25,765 bases of DNA, taken from Candidatus Tectimicrobiota bacterium (GTDB taxonomy: Bacteria; UBA8248; JACPRG01). How positions within the stretch are numbered: the stretch's first letter is position 1; every line of letters begins with the position of its first letter. The translations under genes were made by a program, and so were the position numbers. Positions 14,463 to 21,596 of the stretch are shown here, piece after piece. Below the pieces are notes generated by a model that was given only the letters and a program-made list of their open reading frames with translations, searched no databases and had not been told where the DNA came from. The DNA is taken from contig JACPRG010000037.1 of NCBI GenBank assembly GCA_016190025.1, positions 1 to 25,765 on the forward strand, written 5' to 3'.

Positions 14463-15509
14463 TTACATCTTATTCGCCTTCGGGGGCCGGGCGAACCGGA
14501 TCTCCCGCGGCATCGCGTCCACGTACTGGTTCGTGAAGGTGTCCGGGGCCTTGATCTTGACGGGCTCGTTGATGGACTCCAGGGTGATCTTGATCGTGTT
14601 CGCCATCTTCGCCAGGTTGGTGTGGCCGATTCCCTCTTTTTCGGAAAGGCCGTCGAAGAGGTGCTCCGCCCAGATCTGGAGGATGTCCTTCACCACTTGG
14701 CGGTTGTGCTCCGGAAAGCTCTTGAGGAAGGTGTTGATGGCGTCGTCGCGATTGACCATCGTGTAAACGACGCCCCGGTAGACGGCCTTGACGAGCCGCC
14801 GCGTACGGTCCGAATCGGCTCCGGCGAGGTTGTCCTGGTGGGTGACCAGGGCGGCGGAATAGAGATCAATGCCCTGATCGGCCCAGAGCATCCACTGTAA
14901 CTCTTTGCCCGCCTGCTTTGCGACGTTCAGAAAGCTGGGCTTGCGGGTATCGTAATCGACGACCACGTCCACTTGCCCCGCCCCCAAGGCGCCGGGCTTG
15001 GACGCGGGCGGCATGAACACCCAGGTGATCTTGGACAGGTCAATCCCGTTGGCCTTGGCGAAGACCGGGAACATGGTGTAGTCGGAGGAGGACTTGGGAC
15101 CGCCCGTCAGCCGCTTTCCCTCCAGGTCCTTGGGGGTCTTGATGCCGGACTCCTTGAAGAAATAATTGGTCTCCTGGAACTTGTGCTCCAGGATCCCGAT
15201 GACCTTGATCTTGAAGCCCTTGTTCATGCCGATCACCTGGGGGCCGATGCTGGCCATCCCGTAGGGACAGTCCTTGATGCCTATGCGCTTGGTCGTGTCC
15301 CCCGAGCCGTGCCCCCGCTGGATCGTGATGTCGATCCCCTCCGCCTTGAAGAAGCCCTTGTCGCGGGCGACGATGTAGGGGGTGTGCTTGCCGTACAGCG
15401 TCCAGTCGGCGCAGTAGAGCAGCTTTTCCGCCGCGCCGGATGATGACGCCATGCCGGCCAGGAAGAGGCCGATCCCGGCCGCCGCGATCGCGCCAAAAAG
15501 TCTTTTCAT
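14463..15509 (-). CDS. ABC transporter substrate-binding protein, NMT1/THI5-like
   Basis: A 348-residue exported binding protein. Residues 1-27 are a signal peptide (MKRLFGAIAAAGIGLFLAG, cleavage expected near GAA-EK). The mature start ADWTLYGKHTPYIVARDKGFF and the following AEGIDITIQRGHGSGDT are typical of NMT1/SsuA-like proteins, which bind small aromatic, pyrimidine or sulfonate compounds for ABC importers. The later YDTRKP and AALVTHQDNLA segments also fit. No permease or ATPase gene is in the window, so it is an orphan here or works with a distant transporter. The start has GGGAGGGA about six bases upstream. A promoter candidate lies at 15687-15715, and a terminator follows at 14408-14451. 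The substrate is unknown. Confidence 0.88.
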   Translation of the reverse strand: MKRLFGAIAAAGIGLFLAGMASSSGAAEKLLYCADWTLYGKHTPYIVARDKGFFKAEGIDITIQRGHGSGDTTKRIGIKDCPYGMASIGPQVIGMNKGFKIKVIGILEHKFQETNYFFKESGIKTPKDLEGKRLTGGPKSSSDYTMFPVFAKANGIDLSKITWVFMPPASKPGALGAGQVDVVVDYDTRKPSFLNVAKQAGKELQWMLWADQGIDLYSAALVTHQDNLAGADSDRTRRLVKAVYRGVVYTMVNRDDAINTFLKSFPEHNRQVVKDILQIWAEHLFDGLSEKEGIGHTNLAKMANTIKITLESINEPVKIKAPDTFTNQYVDAMPREIRFARPPKANKM

Positions 15510-15560
15510 GCGCTGTCCCTCCCTTTTCTCGAGGTTCTATTTTTCGGATCGGGTTGGCGA

Positions 15561-15592
15561 GAGGTCGCAGACCTCAAGAGGTCACAGACCTC
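15561..15592. repeat. Tandem pair of GAGGTC-N3-GACCTC palindromes
   Basis: GAGGTCGCAGACCTC (15561-15575) and GAGGTCACAGACCTC (15578-15592) are spaced with the same 17-base period as at 5097-5128. CGGATC at 15546-15551 and GATCCG at 15593-15598 add an outer inverted repeat. The pair lies 52-83 bases upstream of the binding-protein start codon, inside its predicted leader. Confidence 0.8.
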
Positions 15593-15686
15593 GATCCGCA
15601 AACGCGCATTCATCCCCCCTCGGCGCGCCGCCCGCGCCCGCCGAGTTCGAGCCCTTTTGTCCGGAAAAGGATCGCAAACCGCCCGG

Positions 15687-15715
15687 ATCATCCCACGGGC
15701 CACGTTGACTGTCAA
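15687..15715 (-). promoter_or_regulatory. Sigma-70-like promoter candidate for the binding protein gene
   Basis: On the minus strand TTGACA (15715-15710) is followed after 17 bases by GATGAT (15692-15687). The -35 box is a perfect match and the -10 box matches at four of six positions. The -35 box sits inside the palindrome GTTGACTGTCAAC (15704-15716), which could be an operator. The leader would be about 170 bases long and include the tandem palindromes. Confidence 0.45.
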
Positions 15716-15757
15716 CCCGAAAATCTTCCCGGCCGCGGGTCCGTTTGATCTGAATCG

Positions 15758-15861
15758 GAGGTCACGAACCACAAGAGGTCATGGACTTCAAGGTGTAGCC
15801 CCGATCTGAGCGAGCGGCTTGAGGTCTGCGGCCTCCGAAAGTCGCGAGCGGAGATCGGGGC
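15758..15861. repeat. Degenerate palindrome trio in a nested hairpin
   Basis: GAGGTCACGAACCAC (15758-15772) and GAGGTCATGGACTTC (15775-15789) are decayed tandem copies with 17-base period. An inverted copy, GAGGTCTGCGGCCTC (15821-15835), follows. The last copy sits in the loop of a perfect 10-bp inverted repeat, GCCCCGATCT (15798-15807) with AGATCGGGGC (15852-15861). The layout is the same as at 5097-5162, but more diverged. Confidence 0.65.
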
Positions 15862-15922
15862 CATCCAGACCGGGTTGAGCCGCGGGAGGGAGCCGCGCCC
15901 TGCGAACCTCGCTCCTTTCCCG

Positions 15923-15950
15923 TTGCGGCGCCGCGCGTTTTCTGGATAAT
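15923..15950 (+). promoter_or_regulatory. Promoter candidate for the UbiD-family gene
   Basis: TTGCGG (15923-15928) and GATAAT (15945-15950) are separated by 16 bases, giving four and five matches to the sigma-70 boxes. Transcription would start near 15957, leaving a leader of about 50 bases before the ATG at 16008. Confidence 0.4.
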
Positions 15951-16007
15951 GGGTTCAACCGTGCCTCGTGAGCTGGGCACCCCGGCCCGGCCAAAGAGGG
16001 CTTTTCC

Positions 16008-17399
16008 ATGGCCAAGGACCTTCGCTCTTTCTTGAGGCGGCTTCAGGAAGAGGCGCCCGAAGAGCTGCGCCGCGTCTCCCGCGAGGTGTCTCACGAGTGG
16101 GAGCCCCTGGCCGTCCTGGGCCGGCTGGCGCTGGAGGGCGAATTCCCGGCTGTCCTGTTCCAGCGGGTGAGGGGGTATGAGTTCCCCGTCGTCGCGAACC
16201 TCCTTTCCACGCGGAAGAAGTTCGCCCTGGCCCTGGACACGACGGAGGACCGGGTGGCGGAGGTGTACGGGGAGCGGGAGGTCCGGCGCATCCCGCCGAG
16301 GCGCGTCGAGACCGGCCCCGTCAAGGACGTCGTCTACCTGGGGGAGGAGGCGAACCTCCGGCGCCTCCCCATCCTGGTCCATTACGAGCGCAACGACGGC
16401 CCGTACCTCTCCATGGGCGTGCTTGTGGCCAAAGACCCCAGGACCGGCCAGCCCAACCTGGGCATCTACCGCAACCGGCTGATCGGCCGGAACCGGCTGG
16501 GCGTCTATTACAGCTGGGGCAAGCGGCTTCACTACATCCACCGGGACGCCGAGGCGCGGAGCGAGTCCCTGGAGTGCGCCATCGTCCTGGGGATGCACCC
16601 CGCCCTGCACATGGCTTCCCAGACCCATCTGATGAAAGACAGCGGAGGAAACGAGTACGAGGTGGCCGGCGGGCTCTTGGGGGAGCCCCTGGAGGTGGTC
16701 CGGTGCGAGACGGTGGACATCGAGGTCCCCGCGCACGCCGAGATCGTCATCGAGGGGAGGATCCTGCCCCACGTCCGCCAGACCGAGGGTCCTTTCGGGG
16801 AGTACCATCATTACTACGGCCAGGTCGTGGACGCCCCGCTGATCGAGGTCACGGCCATCACCCACCGAAAGGACGCCATCTACCAGAACGTCGGGGGCCA
16901 CGTCGAGCAGGTCACCATCACCCGCATCCCCAACGAGGGGACGATCCTGCGGGAGCTGCGCCGGATCGTCCCCTCGGTGAGGGCCGTCCACGTCCCCCAC
17001 TCGGGCGTCCTGTACCACGTCTACATCCAGTTGGAGAAGGTCAACGAGGGGGACGCCAAGAACGTCCTCATGGCGGCCATCACCCGCGGCACGTGCGTCA
17101 AGACCGCCGTCGCCTTCGACCGGGACGTGGACATTTTCGACGAGCGGGACGTGCTGTGGGCCCTCTCCACGCGCGTGGTCCCCGACCGGGACGTCTTCCT
17201 GGTCCCCGGCGCCCGGGGCAACCGCCTGGACCCCACGGCCTACACCCTCACCCGGCTCCAGCGGGACGGGATGGTGACCAAGATGGGGATCGACGCCACG
17301 GTCCCCCTCGGCTATGAGGAGCCCTATCCGCGGCGGGCGAAGATCCCCGGCGCGGACGAATTGCGCCTGGAAAACCTCCTGGTTCCTGGGATGGGCTGA
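16008..17399 (+). CDS. UbiD-family decarboxylase (prenylated-FMN dependent)
   Basis: A 463-residue member of the UbiD family, which (de)carboxylates aromatic and alpha,beta-unsaturated acids using prenylated FMN made by UbiX. The cofactor and metal site N150-L-G-I-Y-R155 and H175 in KRLHYIHRDAE fit the family. EGPFGEYHHYYG provides E260 and E265, spaced as in the E-R-E catalytic triad of Fdc1/UbiD, with R155 as the Arg. Conserved C-terminal segments are present (KNVLMAAITRG, DIFDERDVLWALSTR, GARGNRLDP). The start has AGAGGG about seven bases upstream. The substrate could be an aromatic acid; nothing here proves ubiquinone synthesis, and no ubiX gene is in view. The low-GC insert begins within a few bases of its stop. 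Confidence 0.9.
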   Translation: MAKDLRSFLRRLQEEAPEELRRVSREVSHEWEPLAVLGRLALEGEFPAVLFQRVRGYEFPVVANLLSTRKKFALALDTTEDRVAEVYGEREVRRIPPRRVETGPVKDVVYLGEEANLRRLPILVHYERNDGPYLSMGVLVAKDPRTGQPNLGIYRNRLIGRNRLGVYYSWGKRLHYIHRDAEARSESLECAIVLGMHPALHMASQTHLMKDSGGNEYEVAGGLLGEPLEVVRCETVDIEVPAHAEIVIEGRILPHVRQTEGPFGEYHHYYGQVVDAPLIEVTAITHRKDAIYQNVGGHVEQVTITRIPNEGTILRELRRIVPSVRAVHVPHSGVLYHVYIQLEKVNEGDAKNVLMAAITRGTCVKTAVAFDRDVDIFDERDVLWALSTRVVPDRDVFLVPGARGNRLDPTAYTLTRLQRDGMVTKMGIDATVPLGYEEPYPRRAKIPGADELRLENLLVPGMG

Positions 17400-17449
17400 C
17401 CCGGCCGGTGCAGGATAAGAGAACAAGCTCCAGACTACGGAGGTCAGCG

Positions 17450-20131
17450 GTGACGACGAAGGCGGACCCTGTCATGAGCGCTCTCAAACTCCCCAGCGGT
17501 GCGCGCTTCTACAGGTGTGCCCTTCAGGTCAACCCGTTTGAGTACCTCGGCCGGCACAAGAAGCAGAGCTTGTTCAAGACCGAAACGGACTACAACAACG
17601 CTGTCATCCAAGCCTGCCAGAAAAGGAACATTGAGGTCGTTGCTGTAACCGACCACTATCGCGTGCGTAGTTCGAAGAGCCTAGTCGAGCTCGCGAAAGC
17701 GGCGGGCATTCACGTGTTTCCTGGTTTCGAGGCCGTGACTAAGGATGGCGTCCACTTCCTGTGCCTTTTCGACCCAACGAAAGACTTGGGCTCGCTCGAG
17801 AGGGTTGTTGGGGACTGCGGCATTCACGATCACGACGTGGAGTCGCCAACAGGCAAATATGATGCCCTCGAGCTATTGGAGGAATCGCGGAAATGGGGAG
17901 CAGCTTGCGTTGCCGCCCATGTTGCCGGCCAAGGGGGGCTCCTGGCTACGCTTTCTGGGCAGTCCAGGATGAATGCATGGACGTCCCCGCATCTACTCGC
18001 GTGCTCGCTACCCGGACCGGTTTCAGATGCGCCGGAGAATCTACGTCAAATTCTCGAAAACAAGAACGCGGAGCACCGCAGGGACCGCCCCCTCGCCATC
18101 ATTAATGCCCAGGACGTTTGCAGCCCGGATGATTTCGAAAAGCCGGGGGTATCATGTTGGATCAAGATGTCTGAAGTCTCCGTGGAAGGGCTGCGCCAAG
18201 CCTTTCTCGACCCGGAGTCCCGAGTTCGCCTTGCTAGCGATCCCCCGCCGGAAGACCATGCTGAGTTTGTAACGTTGGCTTGGCAGGGCGGCTTCCTGGA
18301 TGGGGCGGCCATTCACTTGAACGAGAACCTTAACGTGCTAGTTGGCGGCCGAGGAACCGGCAAGTCCACGGTGATTGAAAGCCTGCGGTACGTTCTCGGG
18401 CTTGAGCCACTGGGTGAGGAAGCCCGCAAGGCGCATGAGGGAATCGTCCAACACGTCCTGAGGAGTGGCACCAAGATCTCATTGCTCCTGCGTTCCCATC
18501 GACCCAACAAGCAAGACTATCGTGTCGAGAGGACGATTCCCAATCCGCCTATCGTCCGCGACCAGAATGGTAATGTTCTCAACCGAACTGCGGCGGCCAT
18601 CGTTCCGCAGATCGGAGTTTTCGGGCAACACGAGATATCCGAGTTGACCAAGAGCCCAGAAAAGCTGACGCGCCTGCTCGAACGTTTCGTAGAGCGCGAT
18701 GCGACTCTGGATCGCCGCAAGGCAGACGTGCGGAGACAAATCGAGCAGTCTCGAGGCAAGATCCTCGATACGGACAAGGAATCGGCCCAAGTAGAAGAGC
18801 GCCTGGCATCTCTCCCGGCCCTTGAAGAAACCCTCAAGCAATTCCAGGAAGCAGGGCTTGAAGACCGGCTAAAGGAGCAAAGCCTTTTGGTGCGCGAGGA
18901 ACAGGTTCTCAAGACCTCTGCTGATCGTGTGGATCCATACCGCCAGATACTTGAAGATCTTCGACGTGCGCTACCAGTTGATCGGACTTTCGTCTCGCAA
19001 AAGGCCCTCGACGGCCTGCCAGGTAAGGAAATCTTGGGCGAGATAGACACGGTACTTGTGGCGCTGAACCGTGAGCTTGAAGCCATCGCCAAGCGGTTGC
19101 AGGAGGTTCTCGATGTCGCCGACAGTGGTCTGGGTTCGGTGAGATCACGTTGGGAAGAACGGAAGAAGGGGGTTCAAGCAGCCTACGAGAAGATCCTCCG
19201 TGAACTGCAGAAATCGAAGGTGGACGGGGAAGAGTTCATTCATCTTAGGCGCCAGATCGAGGAACTCCGACCTCTCCGCGAGCGCCAGACGATGCTCCAG
19301 CGTGCCAAGAAGGAGTATGAAGACCTGCGTCGCAATCTGCTCGCAGAATGGGAGGACGTGAAGGCCGAGGAGTTCCGGCAACTTGAGCGCGCTGCAAAGA
19401 AGGTCAACAGACAACTCGCCGAGCGTGTCCGTGTTCAGGTAACGTTCGCGGGCAATCGAGAGCCCCTCTTTGACCTTCTAAAGAACCGCATCGGTGGCCG
19501 CCTTTCGGAGGCTCTCGATGCGCTTCGTCAGTATCAAAGCCTTTCCCTGAAGGAGCTCGCTGACGCTTGGCGAGAGGGACGGGATGCGCTCGCGAAAAAG
19601 TACAAAATACCTCCCGGACAAGCAGATCGGATCGCGCAGGCGCCTTCGGAAGTAGTCATGCAGGTGGAGGAGTTGGATTTGGCCCCGACAACCCAGATTG
19701 AGTTGAATGTGGCTGGGGAAGGGCAACCTGCACAGTGGCAGAGGCTTGAAGATCTGTCCACGGGTCAAAAGGCCACAGCCGTTCTGCTCCTCTTGCTGCT
19801 GGAATCGGATGCACCTCTCGTGGTTGATCAACCGGAGGATGACCTGGACAACCGGTTCATCACGGAAGGCGTCGTTCCGAAGATGCGCGAGGAAAAGGGG
19901 CGCCGCCAGTTCGTTTTTGCGACGCATAACGCCAATATCCCCGTGCTCGGCGACGCCGACCTCATCGTTGGCTTGACGGCTTCTGGTGAAGCAGGCCAGG
20001 AAGGCAAGGCCCGCATCCCTCGGGAACATATGGGCTCTATCGACGCACGTTCGGTTCGTGAGTTGGTCGAAGAGGTCCTGGAAGGTGGACGGGCGGCGTT
20101 CGAGATGAGGCGACTGAAGTACGGGTTCTAG
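17450..20131 (+). CDS. PHP-domain / SMC-like ATPase (TrlF/Ppl type), putative phage defence
   Basis: An 893-residue protein starting at GTG 17450, chosen because GGAGGT lies five bases upstream; an earlier in-frame GTG at 17408 lacks one. Residues 18-280 are a PHP-type phosphoesterase domain with T67-D68-H69, E94 in FPGFEAV and H102. The usual N-terminal H-x-H is replaced by Q26-V-N28 in CALQVNPFEYL. Residues 285-893 form an SMC/RecF-like ATPase. Walker A GGRGTGKS is at 299-306, long charged coiled coil spans about 400-680, and the signature-like LSTGQK is at 769-774. Walker B is LVVDQPEDDLDN (D793), with THN at 825-827. PHP-SMC fusions include the single-gene defence protein Ppl and the TrlF family. 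Its third codon positions are much poorer in G/C than neighbouring genes, which suggests transfer. It ends with TAG; the next gene starts 16 bases on. Confidence 0.8.
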   Translation: MTTKADPVMSALKLPSGARFYRCALQVNPFEYLGRHKKQSLFKTETDYNNAVIQACQKRNIEVVAVTDHYRVRSSKSLVELAKAAGIHVFPGFEAVTKDGVHFLCLFDPTKDLGSLERVVGDCGIHDHDVESPTGKYDALELLEESRKWGAACVAAHVAGQGGLLATLSGQSRMNAWTSPHLLACSLPGPVSDAPENLRQILENKNAEHRRDRPLAIINAQDVCSPDDFEKPGVSCWIKMSEVSVEGLRQAFLDPESRVRLASDPPPEDHAEFVTLAWQGGFLDGAAIHLNENLNVLVGGRGTGKSTVIESLRYVLGLEPLGEEARKAHEGIVQHVLRSGTKISLLLRSHRPNKQDYRVERTIPNPPIVRDQNGNVLNRTAAAIVPQIGVFGQHEISELTKSPEKLTRLLERFVERDATLDRRKADVRRQIEQSRGKILDTDKESAQVEERLASLPALEETLKQFQEAGLEDRLKEQSLLVREEQVLKTSADRVDPYRQILEDLRRALPVDRTFVSQKALDGLPGKEILGEIDTVLVALNRELEAIAKRLQEVLDVADSGLGSVRSRWEERKKGVQAAYEKILRELQKSKVDGEEFIHLRRQIEELRPLRERQTMLQRAKKEYEDLRRNLLAEWEDVKAEEFRQLERAAKKVNRQLAERVRVQVTFAGNREPLFDLLKNRIGGRLSEALDALRQYQSLSLKELADAWREGRDALAKKYKIPPGQADRIAQAPSEVVMQVEELDLAPTTQIELNVAGEGQPAQWQRLEDLSTGQKATAVLLLLLLESDAPLVVDQPEDDLDNRFITEGVVPKMREEKGRRQFVFATHNANIPVLGDADLIVGLTASGEAGQEGKARIPREHMGSIDARSVRELVEEVLEGGRAAFEMRRLKYGF

Positions 20132-20147
20132 GAAGGTATTCAATTCA

Positions 20148-21386
20148 ATGACCAAGACCGAACTCTTAGAACTCCTGACGTACGGCGAGAACTCCGGCGT
20201 CGAGTTCAAGCGGGACGACGTTCGGCCCGAGGCCCTCGCTAAAGAGATGGCTGGGCTCCTCAATCTGGAAGGCGGCCATATTCTTCTTGGTGTAGAGGAC
20301 GACGGGACGATTTCCGGGCTGACGCGCGACACGAAGAAAGCTGAAGAGTGGGTGATGGAGGCGGCTCGAACCCATGTCCAGCCAGCCGTCATTCCATACT
20401 GGGAGAAGTTCCAGTGGGATGACTCCAAGATCATAGGTGTCGTTTCTCTGCCGGCGGACAGCCCTGACAAGCCGTACAAAGCAAAGCGCGGCTCGGCTTG
20501 GGTTACTCAGATCCGGGTCGGCTCGACGACGCGAGATGCGACCAGAGAGGAGGAGGCCCGTCTCTACCAGCAGTCGGGTCTCATGCGGTACGACCTGAAA
20601 CCCGTTCCGGGCAGCAGTTTCGCCGACCTGGACCGACGCCGCCTGACCAACTACTTCAGAGATATTCGGGCGCAGGACTGCCCCTCCGATGATGACGAGG
20701 AAGGCTGGCGGTGCCTTCTCATCAACACGGATCTCATGGTCGAGGATCGGGGGCGGGCAATCCCGACAGCTGGAGCCCTCATCCTCTTCGGCATGAAGCC
20801 CAATCGCTATCTGCCCCAAGCAGGTATCACTGCGGTGGCCTACCCGGGGACAGAAAAGGAATACAACGCGAAGGAGAGGGCCGTTCTTCGTGGTGCCTCC
20901 GTGGCCCTGCTCTCGAAGACCGGGGAGGTCATCGAGACTGGGGTGATCGAGCAGGCTCTTGAGTTCGTTCGGCGGAACACCCACATGGAAGCGGGGATCG
21001 TAGAGGGGGGTCGGCGGAGTGAGCGCTGGGATTATCCGCTCGACGCGATCCGTGAGGCCGTCGTGAACGCAGTTGCGCATCGGGATTACACGATTACGGT
21101 CACGGATGTTGAGCTCTCCATCTATTCCGACCGGATCGAGGTCATTTCCCCGGGCCGACTTCCGAACACGGTGACAGTGGAGAAGATGCGTGCCGGCTAC
21201 CGCGCATCGCGGAACGAGCTCATGAAGGAAATCCTCCGCGACTACCGTTACGTCGAAGCGACGGGTCTCGGTGTGCCCCGAAAGATCGTTCAGGGTATGC
21301 GCCAGCACAACGGAACGGACCCGGATCTCATCGAGGAACAGGACCGCTTCACCGTGCGGCTGTGGAAGGAGCCCAAGCGGTCATGA
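20148..21386 (+). CDS. AlbA_2 (Schlafen-like) and GHKL ATP-binding domain protein
   Basis: A 412-residue protein of the COG2865 type. The N-terminal AlbA_2 domain reads ENSGVEFKRDD at 14-24 and then LNLEGGHILLGVEDDGTISGL. The middle has SAWVTQIRVGSTTRDATREE. The C-terminal part is an HATPase_c_4-like domain with REAVVNAVAHRDY at 302-314 (the N-box Asn is N307), IYSDRIEVISPGRLP and ATGLGVPRKIV. Such proteins are widespread, often annotated as transcriptional regulators or RecG-related, and are frequent in defence islands; the AlbA_2 fold is shared with the nuclease core of Schlafens. GGAAGG lies 11 bases upstream. It follows the PHP-SMC gene by 16 bases, shares its lower GC, and overlaps the next start by ATGA. 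A role as partner or regulator of the PHP-SMC protein is inference. Confidence 0.8.
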   Translation: MTKTELLELLTYGENSGVEFKRDDVRPEALAKEMAGLLNLEGGHILLGVEDDGTISGLTRDTKKAEEWVMEAARTHVQPAVIPYWEKFQWDDSKIIGVVSLPADSPDKPYKAKRGSAWVTQIRVGSTTRDATREEEARLYQQSGLMRYDLKPVPGSSFADLDRRRLTNYFRDIRAQDCPSDDDEEGWRCLLINTDLMVEDRGRAIPTAGALILFGMKPNRYLPQAGITAVAYPGTEKEYNAKERAVLRGASVALLSKTGEVIETGVIEQALEFVRRNTHMEAGIVEGGRRSERWDYPLDAIREAVVNAVAHRDYTITVTDVELSIYSDRIEVISPGRLPNTVTVEKMRAGYRASRNELMKEILRDYRYVEATGLGVPRKIVQGMRQHNGTDPDLIEEQDRFTVRLWKEPKRS

Positions 21387-21577
21387 TCCCGAAGGAATGT
21401 AGGCGGCTGACGGAAGTGGATTTTCCGATTGCAGTGATGAGCAGGCACGCGGCGCACGGGGAGGGGCCGTCGCTGGCCGTGGCGGGGGCGCTTTCAGCGG
21501 GTCCGCTGCGAAGCGTGGGCCGGGTCGCCATCGCGCCGTCCGGGCCGGGTCGCCGGGGTCTGTCATTCGAGCCTTGA
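21383..21577 (+). pseudogene. 5' remnant of a DUF1156-type DNA methylase gene
   Basis: The ATG overlaps the stop of the AlbA_2 gene (ATGA). The first 24 residues, starting MIPKECRRLTEVDFPIAV and ending MSRHAA, match what I recall as the conserved N-terminus of DUF1156 proteins, putative adenine-specific DNA methylases of about 900 residues. After HAA the expected [21 protein letters not shown] is missing. The frame becomes very GC-rich, with a faint HG-x-PS-x-L resemblance, and stops after 64 codons. The base composition changes at the same place (about 21450), so I read this as the downstream edge of the insert, where the methylase gene was cut off. It could be an assembly junction. Confidence 0.6.
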
Positions 21578-21596
21578 ATTGGGGGAGGACGACCGG

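Larger units (their letters stand above)
15510..16007. other. Divergent intergenic region, binding protein / UbiD decarboxylase
   Basis: This 498-base gap holds the promoters of two divergent genes and the densest repeat load of the window. There is a tandem palindrome pair at 15561-15592, a degenerate tandem plus inverted copy within a nested hairpin at 15758-15861, and a separate perfect 13-base palindrome GTTGACTGTCAAC at 15704-15716. Promoter candidates are given separately. Small open frames across it translate the repeats (EVCDLLRSATSR) and are not real genes. Confidence 0.6.
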
